A stretch of DNA of 42,173 nucleotides from Sphingomonas sp. (GCA_025935515.1 JAICVC010000002.1:1-42173); one strand, 5' to 3'; positions 9,280-19,085 are shown, numbered from the stretch's first letter. Program-made: numbers and translations. The notes: generated by a model from the letters alone, not told the origin.

Positions 9280-9624
9280 ATGCGCAAACAAATGATCGAA
9301 AATGCCGCCTATGAAGTCGCCACCCAGGTCCGAACCGTCGAAGAATCGATCGACACCGCGCTGGCCGAGATCGCGGAGCTGCAAGCGCGGATGATGCGCG
9401 CGAGCTCGGTTGCCGCAACCGGCTATGGCACCATTCACCCGGCCCTGCAGCAGCTCGCCGCAGCGGTCGCCGGGCTGATCGACACGCGCGGTGCCATCGT
9501 CGAATGCCATTCGGCGCTCGCCGAGGCCAAGGGCAAGGTGCCGGGACTGCGCACGGTTTCGTGGGGCGACGGCGACGATTGTCCGCCGGCGGCGGCCCGT
9601 ACCGATTTGCGCATCGTCGCGTAG
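9280..9624 (+). CDS. Small conserved-type protein of unknown function
   Basis: MRKQMIENAAYEVATQVRTVEESIDTALAEIAELQARMMRASS...; GGAGAAGGAG Shine-Dalgarno upstream; predicted helical. Confidence 0.75.
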   Translation: MRKQMIENAAYEVATQVRTVEESIDTALAEIAELQARMMRASSVAATGYGTIHPALQQLAAAVAGLIDTRGAIVECHSALAEAKGKVPGLRTVSWGDGDDCPPAAARTDLRIVA

Positions 9625-9676
9625 CGCGCGGACGGGGCTTTGACCGGGCCGCAGCAATGTGGTCCGGTCTCGCATC

Positions 9677-10111
9677 ATGAACAAATATATCTTCTGGGCG
9701 CTGCTGCTCGCCACTTGCGGATATGCGCTGTGGCGCGGCCGCAAATATGAGCAGCTGGCAGCCCTGATTTGCATCACCGCGAGCGTGACCTCCGTCCTCG
9801 CGCGCGCGCCATTGCACCAGCGCTATGCCGGGCTCGAGGTTGGCGATCTGGTCATCGATACCGCAGTCTTGCTGGCCTTCGTCGTGATCGCGCTCCGGTC
9901 CGACCGGTTTTGGCCATTGTGGGTCGCGGGGCTCCAGCTGACAATCAGCATGTCGCACCTGTTCAAGGCGATCGATGCCGATCTCGTCCCAATCGCTTAT
10001 GCCGCAGCGGAGCGTTTCTGGAGCTATCCGACGCTGCTGATCATCGCGGTCGGCGCCTGGCGCCAGAATCGCCGGCGGGCGGCCCGGATGCGGATGACCG
10101 CGCCGGCGTGA
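9677..10111 (+). CDS. Small multi-pass membrane protein of unknown function
   Basis: MNKYIFWALLLATCGYALWRGRKYEQLAALICITASVTSVLA... with about four hydrophobic segments. Confidence 0.78.
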   Translation: MNKYIFWALLLATCGYALWRGRKYEQLAALICITASVTSVLARAPLHQRYAGLEVGDLVIDTAVLLAFVVIALRSDRFWPLWVAGLQLTISMSHLFKAIDADLVPIAYAAAERFWSYPTLLIIAVGAWRQNRRRAARMRMTAPA

Positions 10112-10159
10112 CGCCGAACAGTCACGGCTAGACTCCGGCGCCGCTGCGGCTAAGCGGCA

Positions 10160-10909
10160 ATGCCCATGTCCCGCCGCAAGAAATCTCATCAGGGTCACGG
10201 CACGACCAACCGGCCGCGGCTGTGGGGCAAGCATGCGGTCGCCGCGGCGCTCGACAACCCAGAGCGGCGGGTGCTCAAGGCCTGGGCAACGCGCGATTCC
10301 GCCGGCTTCATGCAATTCCCCAACGACGTCATGGTCGCGCTCGCCGAAGCCGCCGATCTCGGCCGGCTGGTTCCCGGCGACGCGCCGCACCAGGGCGTGG
10401 TAATCGAAGTCGAGCCGCTCGAGGAAATCTGGCTCGGTGAGCTTCTGACCGGAGCGCCGGAGCGGGCGGTCCTGCTCGTCCTTGACCAGGTGACCGATCC
10501 GCAAAATGTCGGCGCGATCCTCCGCTCGGCCGCGGCCTTCGGGGCGATCGGGATCGTCACCCAGGACCGCCATTCGCCGCCGGAGAGCGGGGTGGTGGCG
10601 AAGGCCGCCTCGGGCGCGCTCGAACGCGTGCCATGGGCGCGGGTTGTCAACCTCGCCCGGGCGTTGGAGGAGATTGGCGAAGCCGGCTTCTGGCGCATCG
10701 GGCTGGCCGGCGATGCCGGCACCGACCTCAAGGATGCGCTGGGGCCGCCGCGGGTCGCGCTCGTGCTCGGCGCCGAAGGGCCGGGAATGCGGCCCAACAC
10801 GCGCGAGCATTGCGATGCGCTGGCGCGACTGCCGATCGGCGACGCGATCGAAAGCCTCAACGTCTCCAATGCGGCCGCGGTCGCGCTTTATGCAGCGAGC
10901 ATCGCCTGA
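10160..10909 (+). CDS. rlmB: 23S rRNA (guanosine-2'-O-)-methyltransferase RlmB (TrmH/SpoU family)
   Basis: LWGKHAVAAALDNPERRVLKAW; VLLVLDQVTDPQNVGAILRSAAAFG; ALVLGAEGPGMR; LNVSNAAAVALYA. Confidence 0.93.
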   Translation: MPMSRRKKSHQGHGTTNRPRLWGKHAVAAALDNPERRVLKAWATRDSAGFMQFPNDVMVALAEAADLGRLVPGDAPHQGVVIEVEPLEEIWLGELLTGAPERAVLLVLDQVTDPQNVGAILRSAAAFGAIGIVTQDRHSPPESGVVAKAASGALERVPWARVVNLARALEEIGEAGFWRIGLAGDAGTDLKDALGPPRVALVLGAEGPGMRPNTREHCDALARLPIGDAIESLNVSNAAAVALYAASIA

Positions 10910-11526
10910 TGGTCCGGTCGAAGAAGAGCATCAAAAGCCACGTCGAAGCGCTCGCCAGCCGCGAGCCGGCCTTCGCCAGCGTGCTGGAAAAGCATGGCAT
11001 GCCCGAGCCGCGCGCCAGCGAGCAGGGGGCGCAAACCCTGCTCCGCACGATCGTCGGCCAGCAGGTGAGCGTCGCCGCGGCGCGGTCGATGTGGGCCAAG
11101 CTGGAGGCGGCGTTCGGCTCGCCGCCCGACCTCAAGAAACTGCTTGCCGCCTCCGACGAGGAGCTGCGCGCCGCCGGCATGTCGCGGCAGAAGTCGGGCT
11201 ATATCCGAAGCCTCGCCGAGCTGGTCCTGTCGGGCGAGCTCGACCTCGACAACCTGCCGGCGGACGACGAAGAAGCGATCACGCTGCTGACCAGGATCAA
11301 GGGCATCGGCCGCTGGTCGGCGGAAATCTACCTGTTGTTCGCGGAAGGCCGCGCTGACGTCTTTCCTGCCGGCGACCTCGCGGTGATGGTCGAGCTCGGC
11401 CGGCTGATGGGCCTCGCCGAAAAGCCGACCGAGACGCAATTGCGGGAGTTGGCGGAAGCGTGGCGGCCTTATCGCGGCGCGGCCGCGGTGCTGGCTTGGC
11501 ACAGCTATAATTCGAGCGTGCTCTAG
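10909..11526 (+). CDS. DNA-3-methyladenine glycosylase (AlkA-like, HhH-GPD)
   Basis: TLLRTIVGQQVSVAAARSMWAKLEAAFG; LLTRIKGIGRWSAEIYLLFAEGRADVFPAGDLAVM; start overlaps the rlmB stop (TGATG). Confidence 0.92.
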   Translation: MVRSKKSIKSHVEALASREPAFASVLEKHGMPEPRASEQGAQTLLRTIVGQQVSVAAARSMWAKLEAAFGSPPDLKKLLAASDEELRAAGMSRQKSGYIRSLAELVLSGELDLDNLPADDEEAITLLTRIKGIGRWSAEIYLLFAEGRADVFPAGDLAVMVELGRLMGLAEKPTETQLRELAEAWRPYRGAAAVLAWHSYNSSVL

Positions 11527-12737
11527 GTCCGCAAGCTCGCCGGAAGCGGGCGCGCGCCGACGGCCCGGAACTCACGCGCGCCATTGTCGAGCCGAAGCGG
11601 ACCGAGCTTGTCGTGGCCAGTCTCGCGGCCGACCAGATAGGCCGCCGACGTCTGGCCCTTGCCGCCGCTCCACTCATAGAGCGCGTTGAAAGCGATCACC
11701 GGCACGAACGACTTGCGCCCCCCGACGTCGTATTCCTGGATCGCCCCGCGCGGCGCGACGACCTGGCTGGTCATCGTAATGCGCTTCAGGGGCGGAATAG
11801 CGTCGAGGCGGTTCCCTGCCCCCACCGGATTGGCGAAGAATGCGGCGAGCTGCTGGTCCTGCGTCTCGCCCGGATTGAACAGGCTGGCTTCGGCGAGGAC
11901 GGCACGCGCCGGTGCGCTGCCGGCGTTGAACAGGTCGATCTCGAACTCGATCGCGACCTGGTCATCGTCGACCAGGCAGCGCAGCGGCTGCACGCCGATC
12001 TCGATCGAGGGCCGGAGCCGCGAGCTGACGACGCCCGATGGCGCACCGTCCGGCTTCGGCGGCGCCGGAACTGGCGGAAGCGTCGGCTGCGCCGGGCCGG
12101 CCTGCGGCCGCGGCGCTTGCGGGCGCTCCGCGGGCGCGGGCTCCGGCACGACGAACAGGTCGAATTCCGGTCCTGCCGCCAACGCCGTGCGCGGCCGCCG
12201 CTGCCACAGGAAGAAGAGCACGCCGCCGCCGAGCGCAAAGGCGGCGATCAGCCAGGGCAGGAATGGCAGCTTGCGCTCGGGCTCGAGCGTCGCCGGAGCC
12301 GGAGCGGCAGCGGCCCCCGTGGGCTGCGCGGTTGGCGATGGACTTGGGACAGACGGCATCGCCTGCACTGGCGCAACAGGGGGCGGCGCCGATTGCGACG
12401 GGCTCGGGCTAGCCGGGATCGCCTCGACTTGCCTGGTCGCGGGCCGGTCATTGGCTTCGCGCGAGTCGGGCCGCGGCGACGGAGCAGTGGCAACGGCGGA
12501 GTCCGGGGCTCGAGTCACAGGCTGTTGCGCGGTGGTCGCCGGCGCCGGAGCTTGCTCGGCAGGCCTTGTCCTCGTTCCAGGCAGGCTGAAATTCTGCAGC
12601 TCGCGCGGGCCGATCGCGTCCGTCGCGGGCGCGTTGGTGGTCGCCGGTTCGGCCGTGTTTTGGGCAAGCGCCGCCGCCGGCAGAGCCAGCAGCCCGCCGG
12701 TCAGCAATATCGTCCCGAAGCGCAAACCCGCCCGCAT
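11523..12737 (-). CDS. Uncharacterised Pro/Ala-rich secreted/membrane protein
   Basis: Signal peptide-like MRAGLRFGTILLTGGLLALPAAALAQ, long low-complexity P/A/Q region, TM LPFLPWLIAAFALGGGVLFFLWQRR, then a folded-looking C-terminal domain. Confidence 0.75.
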   Translation of the reverse strand: MRAGLRFGTILLTGGLLALPAAALAQNTAEPATTNAPATDAIGPRELQNFSLPGTRTRPAEQAPAPATTAQQPVTRAPDSAVATAPSPRPDSREANDRPATRQVEAIPASPSPSQSAPPPVAPVQAMPSVPSPSPTAQPTGAAAAPAPATLEPERKLPFLPWLIAAFALGGGVLFFLWQRRPRTALAAGPEFDLFVVPEPAPAERPQAPRPQAGPAQPTLPPVPAPPKPDGAPSGVVSSRLRPSIEIGVQPLRCLVDDDQVAIEFEIDLFNAGSAPARAVLAEASLFNPGETQDQQLAAFFANPVGAGNRLDAIPPLKRITMTSQVVAPRGAIQEYDVGGRKSFVPVIAFNALYEWSGGKGQTSAAYLVGRETGHDKLGPLRLDNGAREFRAVGARPLPASLRT

Positions 12738-12860
12738 CAGCTCCCGCTTTGTGCTTGAATCGCCGTTCCACCTTTCGCGGCGTGTGGGCCTCATGCCCGC
12801 CGTCATCACGCTATTCAAGCACAGGCTCGATGAACCGCATCGGACTCGGGGTTTAAGAGC

Positions 12861-13553
12861 CTATCTGGCGTCGACCAGCACCAGCTCGCTATCGTCCTCG
12901 GCAGCGATCTCGACCTTGCTCTCGCCGGTGATTGCGACGCCGTCGCGCGGATTGGCCTCGATCCCGTTCACTCGGACTCGGCCGCTCGGCACTAGATAGA
13001 GGTGGCGCGCCGGATCGGCGTCGATTGCGATCGAATCCCCGGCCTTGACCGTGGCGCCGAGCACCCTGGCGTCGGCGTTGATGGTCAGCGAGCCGTCGTC
13101 CGGGTCGCCGCTGGCGAGCAGCTGGAAAGCGCCGTTCCGCGATTCCTTGGGGAAGGGCATCGCGCCCCAGCTCGGGCTGGCCGACGCTTTGTCGGTCTCG
13201 ATCCAGATCTGGAACAAGGTCGTCTGCTCGTCCTCGAGATTATATTCAGCGTGCTGAACGCCGGTCCCGGCGCTCATCACCTGGACGTCGCCGGCGCCGG
13301 TGCGGCCCTTGTTGCCCATCGAATCCTGGTGGGTGATCGCGCCGGTGCGGACGTAGGTCACGATCTCCATGTCGCGGTGCGGATGGGGCGGAAACCCGCT
13401 CTTTGCCGCGATCTGGTCGTCGTTCCAGACGCGAATACGGCCCCAGCCCATGCGGGACGGGTCGTAATAGTTTGCGAACGAGAAATGGTGGCGGGCGTCG
13501 AGCCAGCCGTGGTCGGCGTGGCCGAGGCTGTCGAAGGGGCGGATGTCGATCAT
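12861..13553 (-). CDS. Pirin family protein (YhaK-like bicupin)
   Basis: HHFSFANYYDPSRMGWGRIRVWNDDQIAAKSGFPPHPHRDMEIVTYVRTGAITHQDSMGNKG..VQVMSAGTGVQHAEYN. Confidence 0.95.
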   Translation of the reverse strand: MIDIRPFDSLGHADHGWLDARHHFSFANYYDPSRMGWGRIRVWNDDQIAAKSGFPPHPHRDMEIVTYVRTGAITHQDSMGNKGRTGAGDVQVMSAGTGVQHAEYNLEDEQTTLFQIWIETDKASASPSWGAMPFPKESRNGAFQLLASGDPDDGSLTINADARVLGATVKAGDSIAIDADPARHLYLVPSGRVRVNGIEANPRDGVAITGESKVEIAAEDDSELVLVDAR

Positions 13554-13780
13554 GGCACTGATTTGGGCAATGTCGTCAGGCCATCAAGTGTCAGCGATGT
13601 GACCGTCACGATGCGTTCGCGAGGGTGACGGGGCGACAAGCACGGGGGGTGAAAACGGGGGTTCTTCCACTTCCTCCACTTTGTGACCGCGCCGGGGCTG
13701 CGGGAGCGGATGAGTTGGCTGCGCTTCAATCACAGTAAGGGCCCTGTAGGACAGCGGAATTTCGCTCGAGCCAGCTAATG

Positions 13781-13802
13781 TCAGCTTTAGATGGAAAGCT
13801 GA
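13781..13802. other. Short hairpin TCAGCTTT-AGATGG-AAAGCTGA downstream of the cupin gene
   Basis: Perfect 8-bp inverted repeat; no T-run follows on the minus strand, so it is a weak terminator candidate only. Confidence 0.4.
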
Positions 13803-13817
13803 TACCAGCCGTTGAGA

Positions 13818-14342
13818 CTAACGAATGAGCAGATCCAGTTGGCGTACATCCAGACCCGCCTGTTGATAGTGATTGCGGGTCAGCTCCAGCATCGAAAAGC
13901 CGTCCTCATAAGCTGCAAACCCGCCGCCTTCCGCCCTGTCCAGATAGATGAGGCCGCCTTCGACCACGAAGAAGATCAACGCCGGCTCAGATGAATCGTC
14001 GGCGATTACCAGCGTATGTGCCTCGCCTGCCGGCTCATAGATGAATGCGCCCGGGCCCGCGACCCAGTCATGTTCAAGATAGCGCCAGCGACCTCGCAAT
14101 GTGTAACCGCGCACAGTCCCAACGTGATAGTGAACGCCAAGCTGAGCGCCGGGCAGGCCCCTCAGAAGGACGCTAAACCCTCCTGACGTGACATCGAAAC
14201 AGCAGGGCTGAATCCAGACTCCTTCGGCATAGGGTACCCACGGACCGTCATCATCGATGCTTGTGTTGGTGATAAAGTGGTCGCGGTTTCTGCGGCTAGG
14301 CTCAAGACCGTCGGAGACGCTGTTGAAAGCGGTTATCGGCAT
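13818..14342 (-). CDS. Cupin-domain protein (2,4'-dihydroxyacetophenone dioxygenase-like / ChrR-like cupin)
   Basis: 174 aa; GVHYHVGTVRGYTLRGRWRYLEHDWVAGPGAFIYEPAGEAHTL. Confidence 0.8.
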   Translation of the reverse strand: MPITAFNSVSDGLEPSRRNRDHFITNTSIDDDGPWVPYAEGVWIQPCCFDVTSGGFSVLLRGLPGAQLGVHYHVGTVRGYTLRGRWRYLEHDWVAGPGAFIYEPAGEAHTLVIADDSSEPALIFFVVEGGLIYLDRAEGGGFAAYEDGFSMLELTRNHYQQAGLDVRQLDLLIR

Positions 14343-14493
14343 TGTTTGCCCCCCTTTTCATCGCATGATGGCGCGCCGCACGAATCTTCCGCTTGCTGGG
14401 ATTTTGCAAGCAATGACCGCAATGGCTCGAAAGCTGACATTCCCGTTTCCGCTGTACCTGGCCCCGGCTAACTCCCTGCGGTGGAGGTGCAAC

Positions 14494-14835
14494 ATGGATC
14501 GATTCACTGGCGGCTGCCTGTGCGGCGACGTGCGGATCGTTGCGACCGGCCGGCCGTACCGCGTTGGCATTTGTCATTGCCTCGATTGCCGGAAGCAGCA
14601 CGGCGCGCTTTTCCATACGTCCGGCATTTTCCCGGAGAAGGCGGTGACGATCGAGGGCGAGACCAACGACTATCGCGGCCGGCATTTTTGCCCGCGCTGC
14701 GGCTCCTCGGTGTTTGGGCTGAGCGGCGAGGAAGTGGACGTGAACCTCGGCGCGCTGGATGCGCCCGACCAGCTCACGCCAACCTACGAGCTGTGGACGG
14801 TTCGGCGCGAGTCCTGGCTCCCGCCCTTCCGGTGA
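14494..14835 (+). CDS. GFA family (glutathione-dependent formaldehyde-activating-like) protein
   Basis: GGCLCGDVRI, CHCLDCRKQHGALF, FCPRCGSSVFG zinc-binding cysteines. Confidence 0.92.
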   Translation: MDRFTGGCLCGDVRIVATGRPYRVGICHCLDCRKQHGALFHTSGIFPEKAVTIEGETNDYRGRHFCPRCGSSVFGLSGEEVDVNLGALDAPDQLTPTYELWTVRRESWLPPFR

Positions 14836-14966
14836 AACGGCCATATGATCGCGATCGCGATTCCGTGGACAGATTCGAGGGCTAATTCACGAAATGCTCA
14901 GGCGGCCCTCATGACGCTCACGACGACTGAACGCATTCCCGGCGTGCAACGAAAAGGGAGAATATC

Positions 14967-16370
14967 GTGCTGAGACATGACGGCGAACGCACTCCGGGTT
15001 TCAAGCTTGCGCTGGCGATCGTCGTCGGCCTGGTCCTCACCATCCCGCTCTTCTCGGTCTGGCTGCTGGTCTACGATCGCAAGACGCAGTCCGAAGAAGC
15101 CACCGCCTCCATAACTGCCGGATGGGGCGGGCCGCAGGCGATCGCGGGACCGGTGATCGTGATCCCCTATCGAGCCACGGCGACCGAAACGGTGATCGAG
15201 AACGGGCAGAGCGTTACCCGAAGCCGCGAGGTACGCCGCGAACTGACGCTCGCCCCGGAAGCGATCGAGTTGACCAGCAGCGTCCGGCCCGAAGTGCGAA
15301 AGCGTTCGATCTACCAGGCCGTGGTCTACGGCGCGCAGATGACGGGCAAGGCGCGTTTCGCCTTCCCGCCGGACCTCGCCCGCACCGGCGTCGACCCCAG
15401 CCAGATGGACATGAGCCGCGCCGAGCTCCGCTTCGGGCTCAGCGATCCGCGCGGGCTCGGCGCCAACCCGCAAGTGAAGGTCGATGGACAGCCTCTTCGC
15501 CTTCAGCCCGGCGGCGGCAGCAGCGGCGGCCGCGGCTTCTTCGCCTGGCTCGACGCCAATGGCCTCAACGCCCGTCCGATCGGTGTCGAATTTGCGTTCG
15601 ACCTCCGCGGCAATGAAGCGCTGAGCCTCGCGCCGCAGGCCGGCGACACACGCTGGACCGTCAGGTCCTCCTGGCCAAGTCCAAGCTTCGGCGGAGAATT
15701 CCTGCCGGCCAACCGAAGCGTCACCGAGAAAGGCTTCACCGCCGTCTACAGGATCGGAAATCTGGCGCTGGGTCGCTCGCTGGTGAGCACCGGCGATGCC
15801 GGCGCGACGAACGTCATCGAACGGGTCTCGCCGCCCTCGCGCACCAACTATGCGACGACGGCGCCAGCTGCGGACACCGGGCCGGTACAGACGGCGCAGA
15901 TCAGCCTGATCCAGCCGGTCGATCCCTATTCGCAGGTCAACCGCGCGACCAAATACGGCTTCCTCTTCATCGGCTTCACCTTCCTCGCGCTCTTGATGTT
16001 CGACGTGATCGGCGGCGTCCGCGTGTCGGCGGTCGAATATCTGCTGATGGGCGCGGCGCTGGTGCTGTTCTTCGTGCTTCTGCTCGCCTTCGCCGAAGTG
16101 ATCGGCTTCACCTTCGCCTATGTCGTCGCGTCGGCGGCAATCGCCGGTCTCAACACTGCTTATTCGGCGGCGGTTCTCTCCAGCTGGGGCCGCGCCGGTT
16201 TCATCGGCGGGCTGCTCGTCGGGCTTTACGCGGTGCTCTACATCCTCCTCAGCCTCGAGGCTTTCTCGCTGCTGATCGGCTCGCTGCTGCTGTTCGCCGC
16301 GCTCGCCGGGGTGATGTATGCGACCCGGCGCATCGACTGGGGCGGAAGGAGGGCTGCGACCGAGGCGTGA
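14967..16370 (+). CDS. creD: Inner membrane protein CreD family
   Basis: 467 aa, GTG start; GPQAIAGPVIVIPYRA, GVEFAFDLRGNEALSLAPQAGDT, KYGFLFIGFTFLALLMFDVIGGVRVSAVEYLLMGAALVLFFVLLLAFAEVIGF. Confidence 0.93.
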   Translation: MLRHDGERTPGFKLALAIVVGLVLTIPLFSVWLLVYDRKTQSEEATASITAGWGGPQAIAGPVIVIPYRATATETVIENGQSVTRSREVRRELTLAPEAIELTSSVRPEVRKRSIYQAVVYGAQMTGKARFAFPPDLARTGVDPSQMDMSRAELRFGLSDPRGLGANPQVKVDGQPLRLQPGGGSSGGRGFFAWLDANGLNARPIGVEFAFDLRGNEALSLAPQAGDTRWTVRSSWPSPSFGGEFLPANRSVTEKGFTAVYRIGNLALGRSLVSTGDAGATNVIERVSPPSRTNYATTAPAADTGPVQTAQISLIQPVDPYSQVNRATKYGFLFIGFTFLALLMFDVIGGVRVSAVEYLLMGAALVLFFVLLLAFAEVIGFTFAYVVASAAIAGLNTAYSAAVLSSWGRAGFIGGLLVGLYAVLYILLSLEAFSLLIGSLLLFAALAGVMYATRRIDWGGRRAATEA

Positions 16371-16401
16371 CGGCGCGAATCTTTGCCGCTAGTCCGCGTC
16401 G

Positions 16402-17304
16402 ATGACTTCACAACCGTTACCACCAAAGCGCATTTTCCCAAGTTCGAAGGTCGACGCACGTGCCGCCGAGCACGTGCCGTCGGTCCCGCAGACCGAGAGC
16501 TCCGCATACAAGCTGGCGTTCCAGGACGCCGAGTTCCTGCTGCGCGAAGACCTGCGCCCGGTCCGCTTCCAGCTCGAGCTACTGAAACCCGAGCTGCTGC
16601 TCAACGAGGCGGACATCGGGTCGACCTTCGTCTTCTACGGCTCGGCGCGGATCCCCTCGCCCGAGATGGCCGACGCGCTGATCGCCGCGGCGACCAATCC
16701 CGAGCAGGAGAAAATCGCGGAGCGGCTGAAGGCCAAGGCCCATTATTACGATATCGCGCGCGAGCTGGCGCGGCTGGCGAGCCGTTGCAGGGCCGACGAG
16801 GAAGGCAAGAAGCATTTCGTCGTCTGCTCCGGCGGCGGCCCGTCGATCATGGAAGCCGCCAACCGCGGTGCGGCCGACGAGGGGCAGGAATCGATCGGCC
16901 TCAACATCGTGCTTCCCCACGAGCAGATGCCCAACCGCTACGTCACCCCGGACCTGAGCTTCCAGTTCCATTATTTCGCGCTGCGCAAGATGCACTTCCT
17001 GCTGCGCGCGCGAGCGGTCGCGGTGTTCCCCGGCGGATACGGCACGTTCGACGAGATGTTCGAGCTTCTTACCCTGATCCAGACCGGCAAGGTGCGGCCG
17101 CTGCCGATCCTGCTGTTCGGCAAGGATTATTGGAACCGCGTCGTCAATTTCGAGGCGATGGTCGAGGAAGGCGTGATTGCGCCGCACGACCTCGACCTCA
17201 TCCATTGGAGCGAGGATGCCGCCGAGGCGTGGGACTTCGTCACCAATTATTACGCCGACCATCCCGCCGGCCCGCCGCCGCGGCAGTCGGGCCCGCCCGA
17301 ATAA
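16402..17304 (+). CDS. LOG family protein (TIGR00730-type)
   Basis: VVCSGGGPSIMEAANRGA; AVAVFPGGYGTFDEMFELLTLIQTGK. Confidence 0.92.
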   Translation: MTSQPLPPKRIFPSSKVDARAAEHVPSVPQTESSAYKLAFQDAEFLLREDLRPVRFQLELLKPELLLNEADIGSTFVFYGSARIPSPEMADALIAAATNPEQEKIAERLKAKAHYYDIARELARLASRCRADEEGKKHFVVCSGGGPSIMEAANRGAADEGQESIGLNIVLPHEQMPNRYVTPDLSFQFHYFALRKMHFLLRARAVAVFPGGYGTFDEMFELLTLIQTGKVRPLPILLFGKDYWNRVVNFEAMVEEGVIAPHDLDLIHWSEDAAEAWDFVTNYYADHPAGPPPRQSGPPE

Positions 17305-17314
17305 GGCGTCGGCC

Positions 17315-18010
17315 CTAGGGCTTCTTGGTCGCCGTGCTCGCGGGACCGGCGACCTTGGGCGCGCCCTCGCCGCCGACATTCTTGGGATTGGCGCCGGTTT
17401 GCTGCTCCGTCAGCACCGGCTCCTTCTCCGCCTTCTGCGGGCCGTTGCCCGGGCCTTCACCCGCGGCGGTCGCCGTCGGCGCCGCCGGAAGCGGCCTCGG
17501 CGCATCGCTGTGCGCGTTCAGGAACGCGATGACGTCGGCGCGGTCCTGCGGGTTGCTGAGGCCGGCAAAGGTCATCTTGGTTCCCGGCGCGAACGTCTTG
17601 GGGCTGTCGAGCCACTTGCTGAGGTTGTCCCAGTTCCAGGTGCCGCCGATCTTCTTCAGCGGATCCGAGAAAGCGAAGCCAGCTTTGCCCTGGGCGATTG
17701 GCTCGTCGATGATATCCCACAGGTTCGGGCCCAGCTGGTTGGCGCCGCCCTTCTCCGCATTGTGGCAGGCCGCGCACTTGTTGAACACCTGCTGGCCCTT
17801 CGCGGGGTCGGCCTTGGCGAGGTAGAATTCGATCGGCTGCTCGGCTTCGGCGCCGCCGCCCTCGCCTTCCTGGACCACGCCCTCGATCGGATAGCCCATC
17901 TTTTCGGGGCGCTCCGAGTGGAACATCTCTCCGGCGACGATCGACGATCCCAAGGCGACGATGCCCGCGAACAGCACCCAGCCGGCAATGGTATTGAAGC
18001 GATCGTCCAT
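17315..18010 (-). CDS. Membrane-anchored cytochrome c family protein
   Basis: N-terminal TM (GWVLFAGIVALGSSIVAG), CAACH heme motif, C-terminal P/A-rich tail. Confidence 0.9.
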   Translation of the reverse strand: MDDRFNTIAGWVLFAGIVALGSSIVAGEMFHSERPEKMGYPIEGVVQEGEGGGAEAEQPIEFYLAKADPAKGQQVFNKCAACHNAEKGGANQLGPNLWDIIDEPIAQGKAGFAFSDPLKKIGGTWNWDNLSKWLDSPKTFAPGTKMTFAGLSNPQDRADVIAFLNAHSDAPRPLPAAPTATAAGEGPGNGPQKAEKEPVLTEQQTGANPKNVGGEGAPKVAGPASTATKKP

Positions 18011-18083
18011 GGAGTTTCCCTGTCGGTGTCAGGATAGAGAGATAAGGATTTGCGCTGCCTCTTAAGGGCGAGTTTGTAAGGCT

Positions 18084-19076
18084 TCAAGCCGCCTGCCGGG
18101 CGGTGAGCGCAAGCTCGGCGGCGCGCCGGTAAAGGGTCGGCAGGCCGGCCGACCCGAGCTGGTCGAGCGGGTGCCACCAGCCCTCGCCTGCCGGTTCCGA
18201 GCCCGCGACTAGCAAGAGGTCGAGGGAGAAATGGGTGAAGACGTGGCGGACGGTGCCGATCGCGTTGAGGAGCTCGGGCGGGCTCGCGGTCCAGTCGCCG
18301 CCCGGAAGCGCCGCCATGCCCCCGAGCAGGCCCTTCGCCGGCCGGCGGACGAGCCAGACCCGGCCGCCTCGCTCGATCCAGTGAGCGACGCCGTACTTGT
18401 GCGGACGCACGGCACGCCGGCGAGGCTCAGGGAAGACCTGCGGAGTCCCGCTCGCGAAAGCGGCGCAGTCCCGGCGGAGCGGGCAATCGCCGCAACATGG
18501 TTTGGTTGGGCGGCAGATGGTCGCTCCGAGATCCATCACCGCTTGGACGAAATCGCCGGGCCGGTCGGCGGGCATGATCGCGAGGACGAGCCGCTCGATC
18601 TCGGCACGGGAAGGGCTTTTGAGGCCGTGCAGCCGCACGATCACGCGCTCGACGTTGGTGTCGACTGCCGGCGCCGTTTGGCCGAACGCAATCGCAGCGA
18701 TGGCGGCCGACGTATAGGCTCCGATGCCCGGCAGCCGGCGCAGCTCCGCGGCGGTGGTCGGGAAAGCCCCGCGCCGCTCGACTTCCCTCGCGCAGGCAAT
18801 CAGGTGGCGGGCGCGGGCGTAATAGCCGAGCCCCGCCCATTCGGAGAGGACGTCCTCGTCGGCTGCGGCGGCCAAGGCGTGGATCGTGGGCCAGCGTTCG
18901 ACGAAACGCTCGAACCGCGGCCGTACCGTCGCCACCGTCGTCTGCTGGAGCATGACTTCGCTCAGCCACACGCGATAGGGGTCGGGCGCCGGCTCGCCGG
19001 GCGGCGAGCGCCATGGCAAGCGCCTGAAGTTATCCACATAATGTTGGAGCAGGCGGCTTGCGGCATTGGCGGTCAC
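18084..19076 (-). CDS. mutY: A/G-specific adenine glycosylase MutY
   Basis: FRRLPWRS..PYRVWLSEVMLQQTTVATVRPRFERFVERWP, LPGIGAYTSAAIAAIAFG, C-terminal FeS cysteines CRPTKPCCGDCPLRRDC. GTG start (VTANAAS) chosen over the longer ATG ORF. Confidence 0.93.
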   Translation of the reverse strand: MTANAASRLLQHYVDNFRRLPWRSPPGEPAPDPYRVWLSEVMLQQTTVATVRPRFERFVERWPTIHALAAAADEDVLSEWAGLGYYARARHLIACAREVERRGAFPTTAAELRRLPGIGAYTSAAIAAIAFGQTAPAVDTNVERVIVRLHGLKSPSRAEIERLVLAIMPADRPGDFVQAVMDLGATICRPTKPCCGDCPLRRDCAAFASGTPQVFPEPRRRAVRPHKYGVAHWIERGGRVWLVRRPAKGLLGGMAALPGGDWTASPPELLNAIGTVRHVFTHFSLDLLLVAGSEPAGEGWWHPLDQLGSAGLPTLYRRAAELALTARQAA

Positions 19077-19085
19077 CTGGACCCT

